This document shows, in pieces, positions 17,297-26,373 of a stretch of DNA of 64,000 nucleotides. Below the pieces are notes generated by a model. That model was given only the letters and a program-made list of their open reading frames with translations. It did no database searches and was not told where the DNA came from. Origin of the DNA: an uncultured Collinsella sp. (lineage in GTDB: Bacteria > Actinomycetota > Coriobacteriia > Coriobacteriales > Coriobacteriaceae); NCBI GenBank assembly GCA_902497065.1, contig CABVDH010000008.1, positions 1-64,000 on the forward strand, given 5' to 3'. Position 1 is the first letter of the stretch; every line of letters starts with the position of its first letter. The translations under genes were made by a program, and so were the position numbers.

Positions 17297-18322
17297 ATGA
17301 AAAGCGCGGTCTTCTATGGAAAGCACGACCTCAGAGTCGAGGAATCGGCAAAGCCGGCCGTGGGCAGGCGCGACGTTCTGATCAACGTCAAAGCTTGCGG
17401 CGTCTGCGGTACCGACGTTCATATCTATGAAGGCGACAAGGGTGCAGCCGACGTTACCCCGCCCACGATCCTTGGTCATGAGTTTGCGGGCGTTGTCGAG
17501 GCCGTGGGCAGCGACGTCGCTGGCTTTAAACCGGGCGATCGCGTGTGCATCGACCCAAACCATCCCTGCGGCTGCTGCGAACCCTGCCGCGACGGAATCA
17601 ACCACTACTGCGAGCATATGACCGGTTACGGCACCACTGTTAACGGCGGCTTTGCCGAGTACTGCTCCGTCGATATGCAGCAAGTCTACAAGTTGGGCGA
17701 TCACACCAGCTTTGAGCAGGGTGCTATGACCGAGCCCGTCGCCTGCTGCCTGCACGGCATCGATATGTGCAACATCAAGGCCGGCAGCACAGTTGTCGTT
17801 ATCGGCGGTGGCATGATCGGTCTGCTCATGATGCAGCTTGCTAAAAACGCCGGCGCCACCAAGGTTGTCTTGCTCGAGCCCGTCGAAGGCAAGCGCGAGG
17901 TTGCGCTCAAACTCGGCGCCGACCTGGCAATTGATTCCATCCACGAGGACGTCCCGGCCCGCCTGAAGCAGGAGGGCGTCGGCAACGTCGATGTCGTTAT
18001 CGAGTGTGTTGGCAAGCCCGTCACCATCGAGCAGGCCATCCAGATCGCCGGCCACAAGGCTACGGTCATGATGTTCGGCCTCACCAAGCCCGATGAGACG
18101 ATCACCGTCAAGCCCTTCGAGGTCTTCCAGAAGGAGCTTGTGCTTACCTCGTCCTACATCAACCCTTATACGCAGCGCCGCGCGCTCGAGCTCATCGACT
18201 CTGGCAGGCTCGACGTATCCTCGATGGTCGCCAAGGTGGCTTCCCTCGACGAACTCGGCGCCATCCTGTCAGACCCAGCTCTGCGTGCCATGGGTAAATA
18301 TATAATCGACCCCAGCAAGTAA
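17297..18322 (+). CDS. Zinc-dependent medium-chain dehydrogenase (polyol type)
   Basis: 341 aa with an AAGGAG site. The catalytic zinc ligands are Cys37 (GVCGTDVH) and His61-Glu62 (GHEFAG). Structural zinc cysteines lie within 91-105. The NAD-binding loop is VIGGGMIGLL. It resembles sorbitol/threonine-type dehydrogenases. It is divergent from the alpha-glucoside PTS and precedes the GntR regulator, so it may oxidise a sugar or polyol linked to that pathway. The exact substrate is unknown. Confidence 0.85.
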   Translation: MKSAVFYGKHDLRVEESAKPAVGRRDVLINVKACGVCGTDVHIYEGDKGAADVTPPTILGHEFAGVVEAVGSDVAGFKPGDRVCIDPNHPCGCCEPCRDGINHYCEHMTGYGTTVNGGFAEYCSVDMQQVYKLGDHTSFEQGAMTEPVACCLHGIDMCNIKAGSTVVVIGGGMIGLLMMQLAKNAGATKVVLLEPVEGKREVALKLGADLAIDSIHEDVPARLKQEGVGNVDVVIECVGKPVTIEQAIQIAGHKATVMMFGLTKPDETITVKPFEVFQKELVLTSSYINPYTQRRALELIDSGRLDVSSMVAKVASLDELGAILSDPALRAMGKYIIDPSK

Positions 18323-18387
18323 ATCGATCGACACCTGCGCGAGCGGTCCTCATCCACCGCTCGCGCACTCAGCTCTAGGAGACCGTC

Positions 18388-19143
18388 GTGGCTCGAGCCA
18401 TCTTCCAAACTATTTATGACAACGTGAAGCAGTCGATTGACGACGGCACATACGCCTATCAGAGTTATCTGCCTTCGGAGACTGAGCTCACGCAGCTGTT
18501 TGACTGTTCGCGCATGACGGTCCGTCGCGCCATCTCGATGCTTGCGGCAGATGGTTACGTGCTCCCCCAGCAAGGCAAAGGCATGCGCGTCATTCGCAAC
18601 ATCAGTGACGAGAAGAGTCGTGGTGGCGGCGGACTCGAGACCTTTAAGGAAATCGCAGCCAGCCGAGGCTTTGAGCTCAAAACGGTTACCACTGTCTTTG
18701 AGCTCCTCGTCTGTAACAAGGCGCTCTCCAAGATTACCGGGTTTCCCGAAGGCTGTGAGCTCACGCGTGCCAAACGCATCCGTTATGCAGACGGACGGGC
18801 CGTGTGCTCCGACGACTCCTATTACCTAAGCTCACAGGTACCGGAACTGACACCCGAGATTGTCAACGACTCGATCTATCGTTACCTCGAAGAAGACCTT
18901 GGCATTAAGATTGTCACGGGCAAACGCGATGTAACGATCGAGCATCCCACGCCCGAGGATACGCGCGTGCTCGATCTCGACGACTTTAACGCACTCGCCG
19001 TTATACGCGGACAGACCTACAACGCCGACGGTATCCTTATGGAATACACCGAGACCAAACAGGTTCCCGGGTTCTTTTTGCTCCATGAAACCGTGACACG
19101 CAACGGTACCGGTCGAACCGGCCACCAAAGCAGCATGAACTAA
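18388..19143 (+). CDS. GntR-family regulator, TreR/UTRA type
   Basis: 251 aa from a GTG with TAGGAG upstream. An N-terminal winged helix (about 1-70: LPSETELTQLFDCSRMTVRRAISML, then GKGMRVI) is followed by a UTRA effector domain (about 85-240) that senses a small molecule, often a sugar phosphate. Layout and motifs follow TreR. It lies 65 bases after the dehydrogenase. It probably represses both divergent units through the TTGTCTAGACAA-type sites. Confidence 0.85.
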   Translation: MARAIFQTIYDNVKQSIDDGTYAYQSYLPSETELTQLFDCSRMTVRRAISMLAADGYVLPQQGKGMRVIRNISDEKSRGGGGLETFKEIAASRGFELKTVTTVFELLVCNKALSKITGFPEGCELTRAKRIRYADGRAVCSDDSYYLSSQVPELTPEIVNDSIYRYLEEDLGIKIVTGKRDVTIEHPTPEDTRVLDLDDFNALAVIRGQTYNADGILMEYTETKQVPGFFLLHETVTRNGTGRTGHQSSMN

Positions 19144-19152
19144 CCATTTATT

Positions 19153-19225
19153 AGTTGCGGTGGGATAGTTCCTAGAATTGCCAGCTTAAGGGCAAAACAG
19201 GAACTATTCCACCGCAACTTTTTTG
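19153..19225 (+). terminator. Rho-independent terminator after the GntR gene
   Basis: A 21-bp stem (19153-19173 with 19199-19219, one G-U pair) is followed by TTTTTT. It lies ten bases beyond the regulator stop. Confidence 0.9.
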
Positions 19226-19255
19226 GCCGGCGGGGCAGTACCTGTCCCACCGGCC
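19225..19255. repeat. GC-rich hairpin carrying a GACAGGTAC-type loop
   Basis: GGCCGG...CCGGCC stem with loop sequence that reads GGGACAGGTACTG on the minus strand. The same GGGACAGGTAC phrase is in the terminator loop at 28558-28596. It lies between two convergent genes and may act as their shared terminator or belong to a dispersed repeat family. Confidence 0.5.
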
Positions 19256-19274
19256 ATCATTTACGCTCTTTTAG

Positions 19275-20528
19275 CTAGTCCGCGAGCTTCTCCACCTGGT
19301 CGAGCATCTTGTCCAGCTTGGCCTTTGCCTCGGCCTTGACCTTCACAGCTTCTTCGTGAGCCTTCGCCTTCTGGGCGGCCTTTTCCTCGGCTTCGGGATC
19401 GACGACGACCAGATTGGACGCGTCATGCTCAACCAACTTGAGCGCATGCTCGGGGCACACCTTGACGCAGGCACCGCAGCCCAAACAATACGTGGACTCC
19501 AACGCAAAGCGGCCGCTTCCCACCAAATCGCAGGCGAACGTGGGGCATACATTGACGCACTCGCCGCACGACGTGCACTTGTCAAAATCGCACTCCGGCG
19601 TGCTCACCTGCATGTTCTGGGCAAGCTCGGGGTGGTTTTGCAGCGTCGAGAGCACCAGCTGCCGCCCGTGCGTGAGCGAACGGCGACGCTTGGTCGTCGT
19701 GGTGCCACACATGGTGTTGAGCGTGCGCTCCAGCTGGGTAATCTGATGGCGATGGGCCTTGAGCTTTTGCGTCACCGAGGCCAGCGCCGCCGTCGCCGGG
19801 TTGAGCTTGGTCACCGTTAGGCCCGTGGTGCGGGCAATCTTTTCCATGTACTCCTTGCGCTCGTACTCGCGGCGCTTATGGCATTTGAGGCTCTTGGGGT
19901 CGACCTCCAGGCCCATACCCGTGCCAGACCACTCCTCGGCCTTCGCAATCGCCTCGCCCAGAATGTCCTCACCGCCGGTGTTGCGGCATTTATCGCACAC
20001 ACCCAACGGCAGGTACACACTCACGTTGGGATAGTCGGCCAGTACCGAGAACCAGGTCTCGGCCGTAATATCGCCCACGCAGGCAACGACGACCTCGTTC
20101 TCACGCGGCATGCGCTTGAGGGCGCGCGTGCAGGTGACGTAGGCGGTCTCGTGGCTCGTAGCAGCAGAGACGATATCGTCATACAGGTTTTTGGGCGCCA
20201 AGCGCGGCGAGATGATCGCCTCGGTCGGGCAGGCAGCGGCGCACAGACCGCACTTGCGGCAGGAGTCGAGGATCTCGATGGCGTCTTCCTCGACCTCGAT
20301 AGCGTTGACCGGGCACACGTCCATGCACGCGGTGCAGCCGCTCTTTTCGTTTTTGCAGGTCAGGCACGGAATGGTGTTGCCGCGCGGACGCTCCTTGTAG
20401 TCGGCAGGATTCCACTGCGGCGCCGACGGATCGAGTGCATCGGTCACACCGCCAAGCGGGTTTTTAAGAAAGTCGAAACCCTTGCTGATCTCGATAATGT
20501 CATCAAACAGATCGTGTTCCTGCGCCAT
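19275..20528 (-). CDS. Four-cluster [4Fe-4S] ferredoxin-domain protein
   Basis: 417 aa from ATG 20528, which has GGGAGGGG; the earlier in-frame ATG lacks a site. Two N-terminal clusters: CLTCKNEKSGCTACMDVCP and CRKCGLCAAACP. Two C-terminal clusters: CTSCGECVNVCP and CLGCGACVKVCP. The middle (about 120-280) has extra cysteines (GVCDKC) and resembles hydrogenase/CoB-CoM-type electron-transfer subunits only loosely. The last 45 residues are a charged helix. Cytoplasmic electron transfer is likely; the partner is not evident nearby. Confidence 0.8.
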   Translation of the reverse strand: MAQEHDLFDDIIEISKGFDFLKNPLGGVTDALDPSAPQWNPADYKERPRGNTIPCLTCKNEKSGCTACMDVCPVNAIEVEEDAIEILDSCRKCGLCAAACPTEAIISPRLAPKNLYDDIVSAATSHETAYVTCTRALKRMPRENEVVVACVGDITAETWFSVLADYPNVSVYLPLGVCDKCRNTGGEDILGEAIAKAEEWSGTGMGLEVDPKSLKCHKRREYERKEYMEKIARTTGLTVTKLNPATAALASVTQKLKAHRHQITQLERTLNTMCGTTTTKRRRSLTHGRQLVLSTLQNHPELAQNMQVSTPECDFDKCTSCGECVNVCPTFACDLVGSGRFALESTYCLGCGACVKVCPEHALKLVEHDASNLVVVDPEAEEKAAQKAKAHEEAVKVKAEAKAKLDKMLDQVEKLAD

Positions 20529-20679
20529 GCGCGGCCCCTCCCTGAGCAGTGCAAACAAGCAAGAGATAATGATACGCCATCGGCCCACGCCTTGGGCAAA
20601 TTACACGCGGTGCAGCTTTGGGGCAAATAGCCTATGGCCTATCGCCGCCTCGATTGCACAAGGTCAATCAAGTACCAAG

Positions 20680-21186
20680 CTATGCCTCGCACATGAGCTG
20701 CACGAGCTTTTGTTTGGTCACCTTGGCCTGTTCGTTAGCCATATTGCGCTCGTTTCTAAAGACCGCATTTGCAACACCCTGCAGATCGGCATCGGAGATC
20801 TCGCTGCACGGACCGTCCATCGAAGCCGCCGTGGGGCATACGCACAACGGCAACTCGGCATAAAACGCAACGGCCTTGGCGATATCGAGCATTTTGCCGC
20901 CGCCAATACCCACTACCATGTCGCAATACTCGGCCTGGGCTTCCTTAGCCATTTCGACAACGGCCTCTTCCGTACACGGACCGTCATAAATCTTAAAGAA
21001 CGGCTCGCTTAGATCTTCGTCCAGAAATCCATCGACGATCTGCCTGCACAGCCGATCCTCGGTGCCCTGGTCAAACAAGACATAGGCAGCGCAGCCCAAC
21101 CATGACAAATACCTGCCTTGACGCGACAGTTCGCCCGGCCCCTGAACATACCGGCCGGGACCGCCGTAAACCATAGGAAGCGCCAT
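20680..21186 (-). CDS. Truncated glycerol-dehydrogenase-like protein (NAD domain only)
   Basis: 168 aa. Residues 1 to about 130 align with the next gene, GldA (YxQGPxEL start, GIGGGKMLDIAKAVAFY, CPTAASMDGPCS). The metal-binding C-terminal half is absent, and a charged 38-residue tail replaces it (starts SDADLQGVAN). It has no metal ligand, so it cannot be a normal dehydrogenase. It may be an internal-deletion remnant or a repurposed binding domain. The reading frame is intact, but the ribosome site is weak. Confidence 0.6.
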   Translation of the reverse strand: MALPMVYGGPGRYVQGPGELSRQGRYLSWLGCAAYVLFDQGTEDRLCRQIVDGFLDEDLSEPFFKIYDGPCTEEAVVEMAKEAQAEYCDMVVGIGGGKMLDIAKAVAFYAELPLCVCPTAASMDGPCSEISDADLQGVANAVFRNERNMANEQAKVTKQKLVQLMCEA

Positions 21187-21251
21187 ACGAGAATCCGCCC
21201 TTCATCAAACAACAATTGGTGCAAAGAAACCTTACCCCTTTGCACCATAGC

Positions 21252-21286
21252 AAAAAGGGGCAAAGCCATCTGTTGGCTTTGCCCCT
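21252..21286 (-). terminator. gldA terminator
   Basis: 11-bp perfect stem (21257-21267 with 21275-21285), loop ATCTGTT, followed on the minus strand by TTTTT. It lies 14 bases beyond the gldA stop and separates gldA from the truncated paralogue. Confidence 0.88.
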
Positions 21287-21299
21287 TCCTTAGCTTGAT

Positions 21300-22400
21300 T
21301 TACTCATCCATGAGATAGTAGTGGCCCAGCGCGTCGGCACCCAGGATGGCGTTTGCGACCATCTCGGGCGTCACCTCAAAGGGCATGTTGCACATGGTGT
21401 CATCGGGTGCGCAGGCGGCCTCGGCAACAATCATGGCCTGCTCGCGCGTAAGCTCGGCAACGCCAAGTTCCTTCATCGTGACCGGCAGGCCAAGCTCAAT
21501 GCAGAAGCCCAAGACTTCCTCGAGCTTCTCGGTCGGGGCATCCTCGAGTACCAGCTGGACGATAGTGCCAAAGGCGACCTTCTCGCCGTGATACATGCCG
21601 TGGCACTCGGGCAGCATCGTCAGGCCATTGTGGATGGCATGAGCAGCAGCAAGGCCCGAGCTCTCAAAGCCAATGCCCGAAAGCAGCGTATTGGCCTCGA
21701 TGATGTGCTCGACGGCAGGCGTGAGCGCACCCTTCTCCAGTGCAACCTTGGCCTTGACGCCATCGGCCATAAGCGTCTCGTAGCAGAGCTTGGCGAGCGC
21801 CAGGCCGGCCATGCCGCCCTTGCCGCCAGCGCAGGTGCCGCCGTCGGCATCGTGCGTCGCCTGGGCCTCGAAATAGGTTGCGAGCGCATCGCCCATACCG
21901 GAAACCGTCAGGCGCACCGGGCTCGCCGCGATAACCGTCGTATCCATCAGGACAATGTTGGGGTTTGCCTTAAGGAAGAGATATTTATCGAACTGGCCGT
22001 CATCGGTGTAGAGCACCGAAAGTGCCGAGCACGGTGCATCGGTCGAAGCAATGGTGGGGCAAATGATAACCGGGGACTCCAGGTAATAGGCGACGGCCTT
22101 CGCGGTGTCGAGGATCTTGCCGCCACCGACGCCGACGATGATGTCGCAACCGTTGTCGCGAGCGAGCGCAACCAGGCGATCGACCTCGCCCTTGGAGCAC
22201 TCGCCGTTAAAGTCCTCAAACAGCAGCTCGGCCTTAGCCTCGGCAAAACCGCCCTCGATCTTGGCACCGACGCGCTTCTTGCCCGAAGGCGTCACAATGA
22301 CGAGGGCCTTGGCGCCGAGCGGCTCGACATAGGAGCCGAGCTTGGCCAGCTCGTCCGGGCCCTGGATGTACTTGCTGGGGCTATTGAAGATTGCAGCCAT
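21300..22400 (-). CDS. gldA: Glycerol dehydrogenase, iron/zinc type
   Basis: 366 aa, full length. It oxidises glycerol to dihydroxyacetone with NAD. The NAD-binding motif is VGVGGGKILDTAKAV (90-104). Metal ligands expected at Asp171 (SGMGDALATYFEA) and the two histidines in the AAHAIHNGL and CHGMYHGEKV blocks are present. It lies downstream of its own or the upstream gene's terminator (22433-22462), so it has a separate promoter, which I could not place. Confidence 0.9.
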   Translation of the reverse strand: MAAIFNSPSKYIQGPDELAKLGSYVEPLGAKALVIVTPSGKKRVGAKIEGGFAEAKAELLFEDFNGECSKGEVDRLVALARDNGCDIIVGVGGGKILDTAKAVAYYLESPVIICPTIASTDAPCSALSVLYTDDGQFDKYLFLKANPNIVLMDTTVIAASPVRLTVSGMGDALATYFEAQATHDADGGTCAGGKGGMAGLALAKLCYETLMADGVKAKVALEKGALTPAVEHIIEANTLLSGIGFESSGLAAAHAIHNGLTMLPECHGMYHGEKVAFGTIVQLVLEDAPTEKLEEVLGFCIELGLPVTMKELGVAELTREQAMIVAEAACAPDDTMCNMPFEVTPEMVANAILGADALGHYYLMDE

Positions 22401-22423
22401 TTTTATCCCATTCTCTAATAATT

Positions 22424-22462
22424 AAAAAGAAAGGGGCTCCGTACGGATACGTGCGGAGCCCC
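22424..22462 (-). terminator. Terminator after the iron alcohol dehydrogenase
   Basis: Stem GGGGCTCCG (22433-22441) with CGGAGCCCC (22454-22462), extendable with one mismatch, then TTTCTTTTT on the minus strand. It lies 22 bases past the stop. Confidence 0.9.
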
Positions 22463-22484
22463 TCATTACGATAACAAGAGTCGA

Positions 22485-23708
22485 TTAGAAATCGATGTCG
22501 GTGTCGTAGTAGCAGGCCTTGAGGATCTTCTCGAAGTCGGCAGCCTTGGTCTCACGCGGGTTCTCGGGCGTGCAGGCGTCCTGCTCGGCGTTCGCGGCGA
22601 TCTCGGGCAGCTTGGCGAGGAACTCCTCCTCGGAAACCATCTGCGGGTTCTCGGCGTCGACCTTCACGCCACCATTCGCGTAATCCTTGATGGACTGCGG
22701 AATGTTGAGCTGATCGTTGAGGTCGCGAATCTTCTGGACGAGCGCGGCGATGAGCTCCTCGTTGGTCTCGCCGGGAAGGTGCAGAATCTCCTTGGCCACG
22801 TAAGCGTAACGCTCGGCAGCACGGGGATCCTTGGAGTTCCACTGGATGACCTTGCCCAGGTACATAGCGTTAGCGGCACCGTGGATGATGTGGCCGTTCT
22901 CGAAGGCAGCACCGGTCTTGTGAGCCATGGAGTGAACGATGCCGAGCAGGCCCGAGGAGAAGGCGATACCGGCGATGCACTGAGCCTCGTGCATGTGCTG
23001 ACGGGCCTCATGGTCGCCAGCATAGGACTTGGGCAGCCACTCGACGATCTCGCGGATGCCGTGCAGGGCGTTGGCGTCGGTGAACATAGAGGCGCAGGTG
23101 GAAACGTAGGCCTCCATGCAGTGGGTCAGAGCATCCATGCCGGTGTGAGCGCACAGCTTGGCGGGCATGGTGTAGGTGAGCTCGGGGTCGACGATGGCGA
23201 CATCAGGGGTGATGTTGAAGTCGGCCAGCGGGTACTTGATGCCCTTGGCGTAGTCGGTGATGACGGAGAAGGCAGTAACCTCGGTAGCGGTACCGGAGGT
23301 AGAGGAGATGGCGCAGAAGTGAGCCTTCTGACGCAGCTCGGGGAAGCTGAACGGCTGGATGATGTTATCGAAGGACTCCTCGGGATACTCGTAGAAGACC
23401 CACATGGCCTTAGCGGCATCGATGGGCGAGCCGCCGCCGATGGCGATAATCCAGTCGGGCTCGAACTCGCGCATAGCCTCGGCGCCCTTCATGACCGTCT
23501 CGATGGACGGGTCGGACTCGACGCCCTCGAACAGCTTGACCTCGAAACCGCCTTCCTTAAGGTCGTTCTCGACGTCCTGCAGGAACCCGCCGCGGCGCAT
23601 AGAGCTGCCGCCAGAAACGATGATGGCCTTCTTACCCTTGAGGTTCTTCACCTCGTGGCGAGCGCCCTCACCAAAGTACAGATCGCGAGGATTGGTAAAA
23701 CGTCCCAT
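22485..23708 (-). CDS. Iron-containing alcohol dehydrogenase
   Basis: 407 aa from ATG 23708 with AGGAGG; the earlier ATG would add 17 residues. Group III metal-dependent alcohol dehydrogenase related to butanol/propanediol enzymes. The NAD motif is AIGGGSPIDAAKAMW. Conserved SSTSGTATEVTAFSV, an Asp-containing DALTHCMEAYVS, and histidines in HSMAHKTGA and GHIIHGAANA supply iron ligands. Single gene with its own terminator. It probably regenerates NAD during fermentation; the substrate is not determined. Confidence 0.9.
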   Translation of the reverse strand: MGRFTNPRDLYFGEGARHEVKNLKGKKAIIVSGGSSMRRGGFLQDVENDLKEGGFEVKLFEGVESDPSIETVMKGAEAMREFEPDWIIAIGGGSPIDAAKAMWVFYEYPEESFDNIIQPFSFPELRQKAHFCAISSTSGTATEVTAFSVITDYAKGIKYPLADFNITPDVAIVDPELTYTMPAKLCAHTGMDALTHCMEAYVSTCASMFTDANALHGIREIVEWLPKSYAGDHEARQHMHEAQCIAGIAFSSGLLGIVHSMAHKTGAAFENGHIIHGAANAMYLGKVIQWNSKDPRAAERYAYVAKEILHLPGETNEELIAALVQKIRDLNDQLNIPQSIKDYANGGVKVDAENPQMVSEEEFLAKLPEIAANAEQDACTPENPRETKAADFEKILKACYYDTDIDF

Positions 23709-24208
23709 ACTGTGCCTCCTAAACAAGCCCCTCTTAGACTTGCGTATATAACGGAGCACCCAATTGGCTCCGTTAGGACCGGTTTGCGCGTTGCCGGCGA
23801 TGACAATGCGCGATGTCTAAACGTCTCAACGCTCAGACAAACACTATTTTACCGTTCTGGTTGGTCAGTTATTCACCTAAAGCCGCCAATGATGAAACGT
23901 TTTTTCTATCCCTGAAGACCCTTGTGCGGCATCCATACTCCCAAGCTGGGCAAACGTTTTATCAAGGTTGACTACATATCCCGGGCAGGACGGTGCCCCT
24001 CCAAAATATGCACCGTTCGCCGCCAAAAATCGACCGTTTGCGGCACCGTGATACCACTCGGTCGTCCAAGGTGCCGACATTTGTGCGACATCCGTCTTCG
24101 TGGTGCAAAGGTGCAAGTCCAAGTGCGGCACCCCCGGTGTGCCACATGCGGGTAAACTAGAACTTTATATAGAAACATTTGAACCCTAACCGCAGCAAAG
24201 GAGGCCCC
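23709..24208. other. 500-base intergenic region
   Basis: Between divergent genes. It must hold the dehydrogenase promoter (leftward) and the promoter of 24209 (rightward; a TATATA at about 24166 is a candidate). An A/T-rich patch spans about 23845-23905. No RNA gene or repeat was recognised. Confidence 0.4.
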
Positions 24209-25285
24209 ATGGCATTCGATCCCATTCAAGAGGATTGCCATCGCCTCGTTCTTGAGGCCTTGCGCCGCGACAATATCCCGCTCACCGACGCTGCCGCCGT
24301 AGAGCATCTGATGGAACAATTCACCCGCAACCCCGCACCGCTCATCGTGCACGACCGCGACCGCGCCGGGCACCTCATTGCCAAGGTGGTCGAGGCTGTC
24401 GACTACCGCATTCCCTTTATCCCTGACGATACCCAAGCAGAGCAGGAAGAGGCAGCTGCCGAGAACATGCTCCGCGAGGCAGCCGCGCTCGACCCCACCA
24501 ACTGGGACGCTCAGCGCATGCTGACCGCCCTCACCGCCAGCTCCAACGAGGAGTACGTACAGTATTTGGTATCCAAGCGCGATGAAGTCGAGCACGACCT
24601 GGCACTCAAGATCGCCTCGGCGCAGGACCCCTACGAGCGCGAGGCCGCAGGCGACCTGACCCGCCGTCCCTACCTGCGCTGGCTTGCCGCCCTTGCGTCG
24701 CGCGCCCTCATTAGCGGCCGCTATCGCATGTCGCTCGAAGCCGCAAACCGCAGCTTGGACTTTGCACCCAACGACCCCGCCGGTGTCCGCCACACCGCGA
24801 TGCTCGCCATGGCAAAGCTCGAATACCCCGCCGAGGAGCTCAAGCGCTTTCGCTCTGCCCACTCCGTCCCCTATCTCGCCAACACGCCGCTGCGCCGTCG
24901 TCCCAAGGACGCTGAGCGCGACTTGGACCCATGGACGCTCATCGCGCTGATGAGCGCTGCCTGGCGCGAGCTGGACTACGAGAGCGCCGAGCACTACTTG
25001 CGTATCCTTGCGCGCTCGTGTCCGCACGCAGCCGAGGCACTCTACTTCCAAACCGAGTTTCCCGATGGCGTCTATGCCCGCGTCAACGTGGGTGTGGGCT
25101 CCACCGACGAACTTGTCCTTGCGCTGTCCGAGGCGACGCCGGTACTGCAGGAGGGCCTGGGCGCCCCCGACAACGCCAGTTTTGCCGCCTGGGTCGCCAC
25201 CAACGATATCGTGCGCTCCCAAATCGATGAGCGCATACTGCGGGCGGCCGAGCAGGGTTTGCCGTTTAAGGGAGGAGACCTCTAA
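24209..25285 (+). CDS. Helical-repeat (TPR-like) protein, first of an overlapping pair
   Basis: 358 aa from ATG 24209 with AAAGGAGG. It has no signal peptide and is highly helical. Repeated A-x2-L-x4-Y patterns (ISGRYRMSLEAANRSLDFAPND; ELDYESAEHYLRILARSCPHA) look like tetratricopeptide repeats. I do not recognise a named family. It overlaps the next gene by one base (TAATG). The two proteins share layout, acidic character and the second-half repeat, suggesting a duplicated pair or a hetero-oligomer. Confidence 0.7.
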   Translation: MAFDPIQEDCHRLVLEALRRDNIPLTDAAAVEHLMEQFTRNPAPLIVHDRDRAGHLIAKVVEAVDYRIPFIPDDTQAEQEEAAAENMLREAAALDPTNWDAQRMLTALTASSNEEYVQYLVSKRDEVEHDLALKIASAQDPYEREAAGDLTRRPYLRWLAALASRALISGRYRMSLEAANRSLDFAPNDPAGVRHTAMLAMAKLEYPAEELKRFRSAHSVPYLANTPLRRRPKDAERDLDPWTLIALMSAAWRELDYESAEHYLRILARSCPHAAEALYFQTEFPDGVYARVNVGVGSTDELVLALSEATPVLQEGLGAPDNASFAAWVATNDIVRSQIDERILRAAEQGLPFKGGDL

Positions 25286-26328
25286 TGGATCCGAGCGTCT
25301 ACATCCCCGCCTACCTGGAGCGCGCCTACCTTGCGTCGCACCCCGAACTCACCGATGCAGCACGCAATCTTGTCCATAACGACGTGAACGTCAACCCTCA
25401 TAAGTATGCGCAGACCGAGCATGCCCAGGCGCTGCTGTCCTATGCCGGTGTCCACCGCCACCTGCTCGACGAGCTCCATCGCATCGAGGACATGGGCAGC
25501 GACGAGGAGTTCGAGCAGACGCGCAATCGCCTGTTCGACGACATGCGCGATGAGCTGCTCAAAATTGTCCGCGTCGATGCACTGGCCGTCGACGCGCAGC
25601 TGCTCGCCATCATCCTGGCCGACACGCCCGTTGACGCCTGCCTGGGTGACCTGATGAAGCTCGAGGCGACCACGGCCGATTACCTGCAGCAAAGCGTGCC
25701 CGGGTTCGACATGGAAGCCCCGCACTACTGGGCCAATAATGTTTTGGCCGACGGTGTCACCGCAGCAGACCTTACCGTGAGCGAGCCGGCTCTAATCGGG
25801 TGGCTTCACACACTCGAGGCCATCTCGCAGCTGTGCATGGCGAGCGCTCGTTACCGTGCTGCCGCCAACTACGCCCGCCGTGTTCTTAAGGCAGAAGGCT
25901 ATCCCACCCGAGCTGCAGGCACCGTGCTACTCGCCCTCGCTCGCTTGGAAGACGAGGACGGCTTTTTTGCCCTGGCCCACCAGCTCGAGGAAGAGATCGG
26001 GGCTGACGCGCTCGAGAACTCTCCTTGGTATCTGCTCGCCCGCACAATCCTCTTGTTCAAAACGAACAAGATGCGTCCGGCGGTGCGTGCGCTGCGTGAG
26101 TTCGCTAACCGCTGCGAGGGCGGCGCATTCTTCTTGCTGAACCCCATGTACCAGACGCCGTACCTTCCCTGCCGGCCCGAGCCGCGCGATCCCGGGGATC
26201 TTTCGCATCAGGCCGTTTGGGAAGCGGACGGTATTATCTCGGACACTCCCGACTTTGCTCCCTGGGCCAATGCCTGCGAAGACGTGTCGCAGCTTGCCCA
26301 GGAGTTTGCGCGCCGCTACGGTTTTTAG
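25285..26328 (+). CDS. Helical-repeat (TPR-like) protein, second of the pair
   Basis: 347 aa. It starts in the stop codon of the previous gene, so translation is coupled. The second half carries TPR-like helices (SARYRAAANYARRVLKAEGYPTRA; LLARTILLFKTNKMRPAVRAL). No catalytic motif, signal peptide or membrane segment is seen. It lies 45 bases ahead of the MurT-GatD gene and could share its transcript. Function unknown. Confidence 0.7.
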   Translation: MDPSVYIPAYLERAYLASHPELTDAARNLVHNDVNVNPHKYAQTEHAQALLSYAGVHRHLLDELHRIEDMGSDEEFEQTRNRLFDDMRDELLKIVRVDALAVDAQLLAIILADTPVDACLGDLMKLEATTADYLQQSVPGFDMEAPHYWANNVLADGVTAADLTVSEPALIGWLHTLEAISQLCMASARYRAAANYARRVLKAEGYPTRAAGTVLLALARLEDEDGFFALAHQLEEEIGADALENSPWYLLARTILLFKTNKMRPAVRALREFANRCEGGAFFLLNPMYQTPYLPCRPEPRDPGDLSHQAVWEADGIISDTPDFAPWANACEDVSQLAQEFARRYGF

Positions 26329-26373
26329 TGACGCACTCGACCCGACCATGTCGTTTACGTTAGGAACGGTTTC

